Assembly (NCBI RefSeq): GCF_028372415.1
Contig: NC_092875.1
Span: forward strand, 409,215,239 to 409,279,238
Origin: Notamacropus eugenii
Taxonomy: Eukaryota > Chordata > Mammalia > Diprotodontia > Macropodidae
DNA: 64,000 bases
Reading direction: 5' to 3'
Shown here: one piece after another, positions 36,668-47,947 of the stretch
Layout of the letters: each line of letters starts with the position of its first letter
Position numbering within the stretch: the first letter of the stretch is position 1
Notes under the pieces: model-generated
What the model was told of the DNA's origin: nothing
What the model saw: only the letters and a program-made list of their open reading frames with translations
Database searches by the model: none
Program-made: the position numbers and the translations under genes

Positions 36668-37510
36668 TAACAAAATCATAGAATTTCTGAGTTGGATGGG
36701 ACCTCTGGGGCCAGTTAGTCTAGAATGTTATTAGAACAGGAATTCTTTGAAACATCCCTAGTCATTCAGCCTGCCCTTGGACCTCTCCAGTGACCAGAAA
36801 CCCATTATCTCTGGGGCAACCTATGCTGCCTCATTATTAGCAAGCTTTTCTTTACTTTGAACCAAATGTACCTCTGCAACTTTGACCTATTGCTTTTAAT
36901 TCTGCCCTCTGGAGCCAAGAGGGAACTCCTCTTCCATATGACTGCCTGTTCATTAGAGGGGGCTCTCCTTCTATATGACTATCTGTTAAATACTTAAGAG
37001 GTGACTAGGTGGTATAGTGGATAGAGCACCGGGTTTGAAGTCAGGAACACTCATCTTCCTCAGTTCAAATCCAGCCTCAGACACTTTACTAGCTCTATGA
37101 CCCTGGGCAAGTCATTTAACACTGTTTGGCTCAGTTTCCTCATATGTAAAAGGAGTTGGAGAGGGAAATGGCAAACCACTCTGGTACCTTTATCAAGGAA
37201 ACCTCAAATGAGGTTACAAAGAATTGGACACAACTGGAAAACAACTGAATCACAAATACTTGAAGGTAGGTACTATTCAATTCAATATATATTTATTACA
37301 TGCCTCTTATGTACAAAGCATTGGGTTAGGCAGTGATAATACAAAAATGAAAAATCTCCCCATCTCTCCCCTGTAATCTTCTCTTCTTTAGGTTAAACAT
37401 CCCTGATTCCTTCTATTGATCCTTATATAGCACAGTACCCTGATGATCGTGTTATCATGGCTTCCCTTCTTGGTGATCCATTTACACAATTTTTCCAATA
37501 TCTTTCATGA
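36668..37510 (-). mobile_element. CR1/L3 LINE 3' end, split by a SINE and another repeat
   Basis: AATCATAGAATTTCTGAGTT (the reversed CR1-type terminus), ATTGCTTTTAATTCTGCCCT, then after the SINE TCTTCTCTTCTTTAGGTTAA, ACATCCCTGATTCCTTCTAT and CCATTTACACAATTTTTCCA. A segment at 37268-37360 belongs to the ancient repeat seen at 35275. Confidence 0.65.
36997..37253 (+). repeat. WSINE1-like SINE in the CR1/L3 relic
   Basis: GACTAGGTGGTATAGTGGAT head, GGCAAACCACTCTGGTACC, tail AAAACAACTGAATCAC. Flanks repeat AAATACTT (36988-36995 and 37254-37261), followed by AAG on the left and GAAG on the right: a target duplication. Confidence 0.9.
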
Positions 37511-37914
37511 AAAGAAACACTTAGAACCTAAGGATTCAGATGTGGAATAAGTATCTTCCTGCACATTTTTTTGCTGAGGACATTCACAATTTACTTGTAA
37601 TAGGTGTTGTATTGGACATAGATGTTGTTTTGTCCCTCACCATCACCTAACTCCATTGGCTAAATTAGAATTTTGTTTAAAAAATCCTTTGATGAGATGA
37701 CAGCCATGACATGGTTTAGTTCTCTCATTTTGAGGTCTCAAAATGTGTCGTCAGTCATTTTTATTCTTCATCCTGCTTCACATCTCATCTGAGAACAAAA
37801 ACTCTAATATTCATCTTCTCTTTACTGATAATTTATTGTTGTTCAAGGTCACAATTGTCATCAATTTGCTAAGTAGATTAAGTAACAGTTCATCTGAATA
37901 TTACCATATTTTTC

Positions 37915-38315
37915 TTTTAATAATATTTTATTTTCCCCAGTTACATGTAAAGACAATTTTTAATATTCACTTAAAAAAATTTGAATTCCAAATTTTCTCT
38001 CTCCCTCTCTCTAACCTCCCACCTGCCTGATACAGTAAGCAATTTGATGTAGATTATAAATGTTTAATCATGCTAATATTAATCATGTTGTGAAAAAAGA
38101 TACAGACCTTTACTCTCTCCTCAGAGTTCAGCAGTTCTCTCTCTGGAGGTGGATAGCATTTTTCATCATGAGTCCTTTGGAAGTGTCTTGGATCATTGTA
38201 TTACTGAGAATAAGTAATCATCATACAATATTGCTGTTACTATGTACAATGTTCTCCTGGTTCTGCTCACTTCACTTTGCGTCAGTTCATATAAGTCTTT
38301 CCAGTATTACCATAT
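37915..38315 (-). mobile_element. L1 3' end, minus strand
   Basis: TTTTATTTTCCCCAGTTACA (reversed terminus), ATCATGAGTCCTTTGGAAG, TGTTCTCCTGGTTCTGCTCA and CTTCACTTTGCGTCAGTTCA. Same 3' UTR as the copy at 62.1-62.5 kb. Plus-strand frames at 37743 and 38060 are shadows. Confidence 0.8.
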
Positions 38316-38549
38316 TTCTAAGGGAAAACTAGATTGTGAATTTAGTCGGACCTATCTCTGAATTTTAAATTCTTAGAGTTAAGTTTGATTTTTACAGTGA
38401 TTGCTTCTCCCAACTCAAACTTAAAAAATGGAGAGCAATCTGGAAGATAGTTTTTGAGGACATAAGAATGCCATTTAAAAGAAATCATCTTGCGTACCTC
38501 CTGGGTAGGCAATGAAAAATGACCTTCTCCTTTACCTCTCACTGGAGGG

Positions 38550-38735
38550 TGAGACTGACGTACCAGAAAACATGCTGCGTCTGGAGTCAGAAGACTTGGG
38601 TTTGAATTCCGAGTTTGCTCTTCATGATGTGTGAATCTTGGTTTGCTCATTTTTGCCACTCTGACCCACTTTTGTCAAATGAAATGGTTGACTAAATGAA
38701 GTCTCTGAGGTCTCTTCTGGAACTAATAATTTATG
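38550..38735 (+). repeat. MIR/THER-like SINE
   Basis: CTGGAGTCAGAAGACTTGGG, TTTGAATTCCGAG and TCTGAGGTCTCTTCTGGAAC. Confidence 0.55.
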
Positions 38736-38849
38736 AGTAAGCAATTGTTTACCATTGGTTTCATTTCAAGGAACATCATTATTGCAAAGTCTCATTAATT
38801 TATTCGAGTCATTTTTAAAATTATCATTGACACTGACTGGAATAAAACT

Positions 38850-39540
38850 TACCCTTTAGAAATCATAAGCTGATACTAGTTACTGTCTACGGAAAGCTAG
38901 TTTTGATGTAAAGCATGCATATACAGTTTAAGCCACACTTGCAAATAAGTCTTGTCTATGTTAAAGTTGTTTTATTCGTGCTATATGAGAATGAATTTCT
39001 ATTAAAAATGTTGATTTCATGTATTTGCCTCCTAGGGATCTCCTGGGATAAGGGAGGGGGAAGCATATTTAGGGACTAGCAAACATTAGGGGCAAGTGAA
39101 CATTCCATGAGGCCATTCTAAAATTCCATTGAAAAGAAAGCAAAGTATCTGTTGTCATCAATTTTGCCCTTTTGGCTATAGGAGGTAGAAACTAAATAAA
39201 TTTGGCTAAATAGTCAAGCTGTTGGTTTTGTTTTGCTTCCATATGAAATATTATGACATCTGCAATTTCCCAGTATGAGCAGTTGTTATCTCGTCCCAGC
39301 ATCTAATTACGGAGACAGAAATTGTAGCTATGTCTAGTCTCCCTCTTTTTCCTTCTCTCCTGAGTGCTTCAGTCATCTTTCTGGTCAGCAACTCCTCCTA
39401 CCAGAGGGCTTGCCTCATATTTTTGTTATAGTCAGTACCAATCATATTGATCAGTACCATGATACTCAGAGTAAGAATGTAACTTGCCAAGTAAAATATA
39501 TGTGAAATGTCGGGAAGTCTGACTGTTTGTTGGTCAGTTT
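38850..39540. promoter_or_regulatory. Repeat-free block, candidate conserved element
   Basis: About 690 nt without a recognisable repeat, 3.3-4 kb beyond the FST poly(A) region. Contains ATCTAATTACGG and CATATGAAATATTATGACAT. Conservation untested. Confidence 0.3.
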
Positions 39541-39554
39541 CATCTAAAATAGAG

Positions 39555-39815
39555 AAAAGGTGAGTGACATAATACATAGAGCACTGGGCCTGGAGTCAAG
39601 AAGACCTGACTTCAAATCCAGCATCAGATACTTTTGAGTTATGTGACCCTGGACAAGTCACTTAATCTCAGTGTGCCTCAATTTCTTCATCTGAAAAATG
39701 GGGATAATAATAGCACTTACCTCCCAGGGTTGTGAGCATCAAATGAGATAATGAAGTGCTTAGCACAGCATCTGGCAAATAGTAGGCAATATTTAAATGT
39801 TAGCTATTATTAAGA
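39555..39815 (+). repeat. CORE-SINE with MIR-type tail
   Basis: GAGCACTGGGCCTGGAGTCA, GTGACCCTGGACAAGTCAC, GGGGATAATAATAGCACTTA, CAAATGAGATAATGAAGTGC and TGTTAGCTATTATTA. Better preserved than the MIRs. Confidence 0.85.
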
Positions 39816-39998
39816 GGACTTGGATGAAGAGGAGATATTCTTATTTTTCCAAGTATTTTGGTGCCACAAAGTGGTTTGTTTTGAAATAATTTGTTATATT
39901 TCTGTTACCTCCCTGAGGACAGGAAGAATTCTCCAGTAAGAGTTTCTTTTATTGAAGTCTAGTCAGCAAGCTTTTATTAAGTATCTACTAAGTGACAG

Positions 39999-40317
39999 AG
40001 GGGCAGCTAGGTGGTGCAGTGGATAGAGCACCAGTGCAGGAGTCAGGAGGACCTGAGTTCAAATCTCACCTCAGACACTTGACACTCACTAGCTGTGTGA
40101 CCTTGGGCAAGTCACTTAACCCCAACTGCCTCATCCTGGGTTATCTCCAGTCATCCTGATGAATATCTGGTCACTGGATTCAGACGACTCTGGAGGAGAA
40201 GTGAGGCTGGTGACCTGCACAGCCCTCCCTCGCTCAAAACAAAGTCAAGTTCAAGTCATGTCACCATTTCTCTGATGGCACGGTCTTCTTCGGCAACGAA
40301 GGATGAAGGAACACACA
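39999..40317 (+). repeat. MAR1-type SINE with 11-bp target duplication
   Basis: GGGCAGCTAGGTGGTGCAGT head through GGTGACCTGCACAGCCCTC to CTTCTTCGGCAACGAAGG. Flanked by exact CTAAGTGACAG at 39988-39998 and 40318-40328. It is inserted in the ancient repeat (CTTTTATTAAGTATCTACTA; TACTGTGCTAAGTTCTGGGG). Confidence 0.95.
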
Positions 40318-40734
40318 CTAAGTGACAGGTACTGTGCTAAGTTCTGGGGACACAATCCAATGTTATCATGATCTAATGGAAGAGATGACATGCAAACAGA
40401 CATGTACCATAAAAATAGGGTGGGCTCTAATTAGAGTGTCTTAAGGTATATTTATTATTCAAGAAGATGTTTGTGATCACACCAGCTCTGCCATTTTTGG
40501 TTTATAGAATGATGGACTATCACATATTACAGAATATCTTTGGAAAGGAGCATAATGTATGAAAATGAAAATCAGAAAAGATCTCTTTGATTCTTATTTT
40601 GCTTTTTGGCTTATCCATGATAAGCATACTGATACTAGTCATCAGTAGCCATTTCTCTTCCTGACATTCTAAATGTAAATGATTAAGATTGTGTGTGTAT
40701 TTGGGGGGGGGAGGAGTCATTCTTTTGAATTTGG

Positions 40735-40950
40735 GGGAGCATGATGTTGTAAGAGGGCTAGTCTCAGTACTAAGAAGGACTATATTCAAGTTCTGACTAT
40801 GATATATACTGGCTATGTGGCTTATGGCAAGTCAATTAATTTCCGTATTATAGGAAAGTCTCAAAGAATGTTATTTGCTAACCTGCATTAGTATTTCCTC
40901 ATCTGGGAATTCCCTATACCAATGAGATCACAGGTCTAGTCCCAGCTCTT
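40735..40950 (+). repeat. Diverged SINE with CCTATACC tail
   Basis: CTGGCTATGTGGCTTATGGC, CTAACCTGCATTAGTATTTC and GGAATTCCCTATACCAATGA. Same subfamily as 58525 and 53030. Confidence 0.5.
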
Positions 40951-40999
40951 ATTTTTGGTTCGAATAGTTGTCAACTGAGTATTAGTCCAATTTTGATTT

Positions 41000-42765
41000 G
41001 GGACAAAACTTTCGATTCTTGACGAAGGGTGGAAATGAGGACCAAATAGTCCAACACAAAATTGCTGGCAAAAGTCAAAAGGGGAAACACCAGGAAAGAA
41101 AATGAAATACTATTTGAGTCCTGAAAGGAATGATTGATACCCAAAGAGGTGAAATCAGAATTTAAAATAAATAATCTGGATGCTATTTAAAAGGCAAGCT
41201 GTTGATTTTATCACTCCCTATTGCCAAGACACACATCGATTCCCATTAAATTAGACATTTTTACTCTGATCAGGTTAGTGGCAGCTTTAAAATGTCTACA
41301 GCATCCCAGGACAAAGTAACAAATCAACGCCCGGAAAGGCTGTGAAACTCTATCTGCCCATCTCTCTTTTCCTTTTCGTAGAGCCTTTCCCTAGTGGCAA
41401 CTCAGTAGCTTCTCAGTACAGGAGAAGTTATGACCCTCTTCTTCTTGTGGTTAATGGCAGACTGTCTGTTTTCTACACCTCCCTTTTCCCCTCCCTCTGG
41501 GAATCCAGGGCTGAAGGATAACAAAACCCAACAGGCTTTCTAATTATTACACAAGCTCATACTAAAATGTGGCTCCCCTCTCTGCCCACCAAATTTCTCA
41601 TGTTGCGACCACATTTTAGATCCAAAGTTCTCTGACACATCTTTTTCTTTCTTTTTTCCTCCCTTCTTTTCTACCTTCCTTTCTTTCTCTTTCTTCTTTC
41701 CTTTTTTTATTTTTGGAGAAATCCTTTCCATTACTACAGTTTCCTCAAAAAAGAAGCACCTAAAAAGAATTTAGTTGGGACAGTTGCTTTAAGCATTTTT
41801 ATTTATGTAATACTGTTGCTAAAATTAACTTTTCTTCACTCAATCCTGCATGCCTAATTATTTATTTGGATTTGGTATTTCTTAGGTCTTTATAACTATA
41901 TCTAATCCATCTATGCCCATATGGATCTTTCTAGCTATCTGTGACTTTGTCTACCCAGCAGAAAGTAGATCAGACATTTGAGGGCAAATGTTCAGTTTAT
42001 TTCAAATCCATAGATGACTACACTAGAAAAAGTCAGTGCCCAAATACAACTATCATAAAACGTACTTCCATTTTATCTTGTGTAGAAATAATTCTGGTAT
42101 GGATTGCATTTGAGCTCAACCTTTTACAACCTTTCATTATCTCAAAAGTGGCTCATGCCCTCTTGAAATGCTGTTATTAGTGTAAATGAATCATTTCAGA
42201 GTGTCAAAATCAAGCTGCTCCAACTTTTATCCCCTCTAATTTCCTCTTTTAGGCTAAGGCCACAGACTTGCCAATTTGAGGAAAAGGGCATTTATTTGCA
42301 TAGGATATGTGTGAGACAGTTCAGTGATGTACTTTACTACACAGTCTTTTGGGACCCCTTCTTTGTGATAAGGTTCCTTTTGATGTTCCAGGACTAACCT
42401 CATTTGGTAAGTGGGATGAGTAGATTCAAACTTAACTGGGCATAGATGAAAGTTTCCAACACAGACAGACCAAAGGAGGAAGCATGTTACTTAGGATAAA
42501 AATTCCAGCCCAGCTTGAGAGGAAGTTAGCAAATAGGAAATCACATTGACTCTTTGTCTATTTCAATGGAGTTTAATTAGAGAAAGGCTGGCACTAGGTA
42601 CAAATAAATCTCTTACTAATGTTTACAATTAACCAATCCTTGGTGATTCTGCCATCATATGTGCTTATTTCTGGTAAATTATGCATCAACTATTATATCA
42701 CATAATGAGGATCACTCACCCGAAGCCCAATCTAGTCTCTTTCCATAAGGAGGAATTCAGGTATT
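41000..42765. other. Intergenic region beyond the FST 3' end
   Basis: Largely repeat-free apart from a pyrimidine tract at 41640-41710. No coding signal. It could hold conserved FST elements. Confidence 0.4.
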
Positions 42766-42769
42766 TTTT

Positions 42770-43854
42770 TAAAACATTTTTTTTATTTTTCACTCATCAT
42801 TTATTTACAAATACACATTATAACTTTTTATATACATTGCACATTTACATGGTAGAAAAGTACAAAACTATATATTTAAATGAATTTATATTTAACTTGC
42901 CATGTTTGAAAATATAAAATTGCATCAGAAGGAATTATGAAAAGCAAGAAACCTGAACTGATAAAGCTTTAATATACCTTTTAATGACATATTGTTTGAA
43001 AAAAGAACTAACTTAAAGGGTACAGCAGTCCAGCTGAAAGGAAAACCACCTAAAAAATATGTATGTGTCTTTTAATCTCCCCTCCACTGCCATGACACAC
43101 CCATGTTTCTTTTAGTCATCTTTCTCACCCGAATTCTTTGGATCTGTGAATTTTCAAAGTCTAATAACATATCTGTCTCACTCTAATACTAGTATCCCCA
43201 GACTATCTTGGGCAGAATGAAAGAGAACTGAAGCAGGAGTTTCCTTTAAGATGAGACCACTGTACTCTGCATTTGAGTCAAGTTATAATGCCTTTTGGTC
43301 AGTCAAGATTCCTTGTAAACAAAAACCCCAGGGATCATGTATGTACAGAACTGGCAGCAGAAAATCCAATAAATAAACATGATAGAAACTGACATGCATG
43401 TTCATTAAAGTGGAAAGGGAATTAAACAGCAGTGGACTGAAAGGTGACCAGTAAGTGAGTGGTAAGGAATGGATTAAAATGTTTTACAAGGAAAAAAAAG
43501 CTGTTTACTTTACAAGCAAGAGACCTCACAATAAATAACAACTGCTCTTCCTTTAACGAATAAATTTCTTCAAAAACAAGGTGTACAGTCAACCAGACAT
43601 TTTATGTATAAATTATAAAACATGACACAGTATAAATAAATGTCTACAAGTCTCAACTAGGAGCCCAATCCAATAGACCTCACACTGACAGCCTCTCCCA
43701 TGTCAAGTCAGTGGAAAGGTTGCCTGGGAGAGGACTGCAGGACAAAGGTCCTTTCCGTGTACTTTTCCCCCCAAAATAAATAAGCATACACTTATTTACA
43801 GTATGGACACTGATTTTTTTTTGCCCAAGGGCTATCCCAACACTGATGGAGGGT
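42770..43854 (-). other. FST: FST 3' UTR with poly(A) signals
   Basis: About 1.07 kb without interspersed repeats follows the stop codon. Two AATAAA hexamers read on the minus strand at 42805-42800 and 42787-42782, after which L1/SINE-type sequence returns. The extent is inferred from these signals and repeat content; no transcript evidence is available. Confidence 0.75.
43368..43783 (-). promoter_or_regulatory. AU-rich elements in the FST 3' UTR
   Basis: On the minus strand the nonamer TTATTTATT occurs at 43783-43775, 43538-43530 and 43376-43368, and ATTTATTTA at 43641-43633. These match the class of AU-rich element bound by TTP/KSRP/HuR-type proteins that set mRNA half-life. Binding is inference; the motifs themselves are exact. 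Confidence 0.7.
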
Positions 43855-43937
43855 TTACCACTCTAGAATTGACGATATAGGAAAGCTGTAATCCTGGTCT
43901 TCGTCCTCCTCCTCTTCTTCCGTGTCTTCAGTAATGG
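43855..43937 (-). CDS. FST: FST exon 6, coding part: acidic C-terminal tail
   Basis: Acceptor ATTCCCCCATCTAG. Encodes, after the split Ser codon, [19 protein letters not shown] and ISSILEW, then TAA at 43857-43855. This is the tail of the long, circulating isoform (human FST344, mature FS315). The acidic run is known to mask the heparan-binding site. The final hexapeptide matches other vertebrates exactly. Confidence 0.97.
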
Positions 43938-46900
43938 CTAGATGGGGGAATACAGGGGAGCTGTTGTTTAAATAAGGACAACAACAGCGCAGAAGCAGCT
44001 CAGTGCACGCTTTCAAAGCCCTCTGAAACAGCCATAATACAGCGGTGCATTTTTATGTGACTTGCAGTGAGATGCTCTTTTGCATCTGCTGTTATGCAAT
44101 AAGGGGTTTTTTTTTGTTTTGCTTTTAAAGACATAATCTATGAAGTCAAAAACTGCAGAAAGTTCTGAAGAATCAATGGCTCAGGTTTTACTGGCAGATT
44201 CCTGAAATCAGATAAAAAGCGCTCTTGTGTTCTAGGTTTAAATGCTTGGAGTCCTTAATTCAAAGTTAGTAGTGGCTATCTGCAGAGAAGCAGCTGCCCA
44301 TAGGCATATAGCTGTCTTTTTTTTTTTTCTTTTTATGGAGTTAGGTCATATTCAAGTGTTAATAAAGCAACAGCAAAGCACACAGAACAAACAAATTAGA
44401 ACAAAATAGCTTGAAAGGTGTTTTTATAGGCAACCCCAACTGATGACTTGATATTCTAAAAAAAACCAAATATTTTGATAACAATTTCAGGAACTCCCCT
44501 GGTGATTACTGAAGAGCTGATGCCTTTTACTAATCATCTACTTCCTACAGCACAGTGTTTACATAGATCTTCCTTCCTTTTTTCCTTTCTTCCTTCCTTC
44601 TTTCTGTCTTCCTTCCTGCCTTCCTTCATTTCTCCTTTCCTACCTTCCCTCCCTCCTGTTCCTCCTTCATTCTTCCTTCCTTCCCTTTCCCTTGCTTCCA
44701 TCTTTACCCTTTTCCTCCCTCCCTTCTTTCTTTTTTTCTCCTCCATAAAACTTTGTTACCTAAGGATTGCCTTTAAAGCCTTTAAGGGCTACAAGGTTAA
44801 AAATAACACTTACAGTTGCAAGATCCTGAGTGCTTTACTTCCAAGACCACACCTGTGGAGCAGGCAGCCTCCTTCATGGCACACTCACTGGCATAAGTGG
44901 CATTGTCGCTGGCACAGACAGCCTCATCAGATTTACTTTCAGGACACAACTCATCACAGAGTGAACACCTGCCTCTGCCAACTTTGGAGTCCCATAAACA
45001 TTTCTTTCCACCACTACAATGGATGTCTTCACAGGACCTTGCCTCTAAAATATAATATTTCTGTGATGAGTAAAGTCATATCTTTGCTTCTTCCCCTTAC
45101 TTACTTCTTTTCCCTCTTTCTTGCCTTTACCACCCCTCCCCAGCATTTCCTTTTCAAAACACACAGACACACACAGACACAGACACAGACACACACTTTT
45201 CGTAAGCTATTTCCCACTGTCTCCCTCAAGTTAGGCACTTGTCTCTTTTATCCTAAGATTAGAAATGAACTCGGAGCTTCAAATTATATATTTTGCTCAT
45301 AAGACATTTAAAAATATTTGGAATAAAGGATTGCTAAATAAATATGTAAGGTTCTTACATAATAGATAGTGCATGAGAGGAGATTTTATTCATAATCTTG
45401 GGAGAAATTTTATTTTAGCAAAGTTCTATGGGCTCCCAAAGTTCAAGACAGAAAAAAAGATTATTAAAAAAAGAAGACTTCTGGGCAAAGGAATAATATT
45501 TCATAGTTCCAATTAGCTTAGGAACCATACCCTTTTTATTTCTTCTCTATAGTACAATTTCCCTTTAAGTCAACAAATTTGAGTGAGTCCTGAGCTGGGG
45601 TGAGGGAAAGATGGAAAATCAATTGGTTCATGCTCTTACTGGCATTTATATATGTTTGCCAACACTTCCTGAAGACAGCTGTTTCCATGAGGCAAGCTGT
45701 AGCCAGTACATCAGAAATGGAAAACATCTCCCTGCCAGTGGAAGTGACTTGCTCAGGAGAGCTTTTGATTTGTTTGTTTGTTGACAACCAGGCAATCAAG
45801 CTGTAACTAGCCACTAGTAATCTCTACCCACCCCATCCCCCCTTCCCCAAATCAGAATACCTACTGATACATTTTCCCTCGTAGGCTAATCCAATTGATT
45901 TGCCCAGCAGGCAGGTAGCCTTTCTCAGGTGACAGGCACTAGGATAAGTTATTCCATCGTTCCCACAGAGATACTGTTCAGAGGAGGTAGGCTCTGGACA
46001 AACCCGATTACATGTCACACAGTAGGCATTATTGCTTTGATCCACCACACATGTGGAACTGCCTGGACATAAAACATCTCTACAGGTCTCTGAAATAAAG
46101 ACAGAAACACACAAACATTAATAGGCATAGCTTGGCCCTTAGGGAGGGAACTTTTAATATTATCACTCAAATCCTGAAACAAGCCTCCATCTTTTCAAAA
46201 GATACTTGGGGATTTTTTTCAGGACAAAGTCCACTGACTCTATTTGGACTCCACTGTTTAAAATGAATATTTAGTAGCCCCAAATAGTTTTATTTGGGGT
46301 TCCTTATTGTTGAAGGCAACATGGCCCCAAATGGATGGTAGCAGCTCACATTTATATAGCCATTTGAGTTTTGGGAAGCCCCATCCACACATTAGCTCAT
46401 TTGATCCACATAACAATCCTTTGAGGATCACCCCATTTTAAAGATGACAATACAGTTGTCAACTCCTAACTACTACAAACTTTACTTCTACTTAACAGAT
46501 GATTAGAGGAAGAGGATGCTTGTTTCAAGAACTCCAAACCTACTTTTACATTTGCCTTGGTACTGGACTTCCAACTCTGGCTGCTCTTTACATCTGGCTT
46601 TGAGGAGAGCGCATTCATTTTTGTAGGTTTTGCCATCTAGTCCACAGACTGGGCCCTTCCAAGTGATATTGGAGCAATCCGGGGAGCAGACACACCGAGG
46701 TTTGTTCTTTTTGTTCATTTTGCATTTCTTTCCAGGTCCACAGTCCACGTTATCACACGTTTCTAGGAGTTGGAAAGAGGTATCGTTTATAGAACGAGGT
46801 CAGCCACGAGGATCATTTGTGCCTTACACCATTGTGTAACCTGGAGCTAGCGGGCAGAGAAACTAGTCCTTCAAGAGGAAAAGGGTTTTTAGGGGAGAGC

Positions 46901-47531
46901 GTAGGTGCTGTCCAGATCAGTAATCCATCCAAAATATTCGCCAGAGGGTACTGCGGTTGACTTCTCTAGTCACATGGGACTAAGAAGCATAAGGACCTTT
47001 GTAGATCGGTTCTTTGTCGGAAGTCTCCAAAAGGCGCGTTTCAAACACGCAATCATCTCAAGGGTGCGAAAGAAACCCTTTAAACTAAATCCACAGACAA
47101 AAGACACCCAATCCAGCCCCACTCTTCCCAACACCAAGAATGCCTAATTTTGCCTCCTAGGTCAGGAAAGAAGCTGCCAGTGGAACGCCCTCTATTGAAC
47201 GGCCTGAAAGTTTAAAAGAGTAGCTCTACCTTTGCAAGGGATGCAGTTCGGGGCGCCCCCGTTAAAAATCATCCACTTGAAAAGCGTGCTGTCATTCACA
47301 TCTTCTGCAGTCCACGAAGTGCTAAGCCTCCCGGAGCTGCAACACTCTTCTTTGCTGAGACCAGTTTTGTACAAGACCTGGCAACGACCGTTCTTTGCTT
47401 GCCGGAGCCAGCAATTCCCAGCTGTAACAGAGAAAGGGGGTGGAGTGGGTGGGGATAGAGGGAGGGAGACAGACAACGGGAGGGAGGGAGACAGAGAGAA
47501 AGGGGAGTGAAGAGGAGGAGGTGGAGGAGGG

Positions 47532-47622
<91 letters not shown>

Positions 47623-47897
47623 GGGAAAAGAGAAGTGAAAAGGGAGAGGGGGAGAGGAGAGAGAGCATTCCAGCCATATCAGTGTCAGTTACCAGTGACC
47701 CAGACACAACACGTGCAGCTTTCATTGACTTTTACTAGACTGTTTACTTTTATTCGTCCCATTTCATAACCTGCAGCAACTCGAAGGGCAGCTTAAATAA
47801 CCTGACAAAAACAGGATGCGACGGATGTTTTTACATGTTGGTTTCATGTAGGCGGTGTGGGTATTATTTGTGACAGAGGTTAGGAAAGTAGGAACTT

Positions 47898-47947
<50 letters not shown>

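Noticed and set aside
44475-45302. 275-codon plus-strand open frame
   Set aside because: It runs antisense through FST exon 5 and a TTCC tract; its composition comes from those, and it shows no domain.
45824-46114. Minus-strand frame with its own Met before follistatin domain 2
   Set aside because: The Met and first residues are intronic; the acceptor at 46090 sets the real exon start.
46503-46748. Minus-strand frame starting MDCGPGKKC
   Set aside because: Internal part of FST exon 3 read past its donor at 46543.
47192-47725. 177-codon minus-strand frame starting in a Leu/Ser repeat
   Set aside because: It is FST exon 2 read through its acceptor into the (CT)n intron tract. The true exon starts at 47421.
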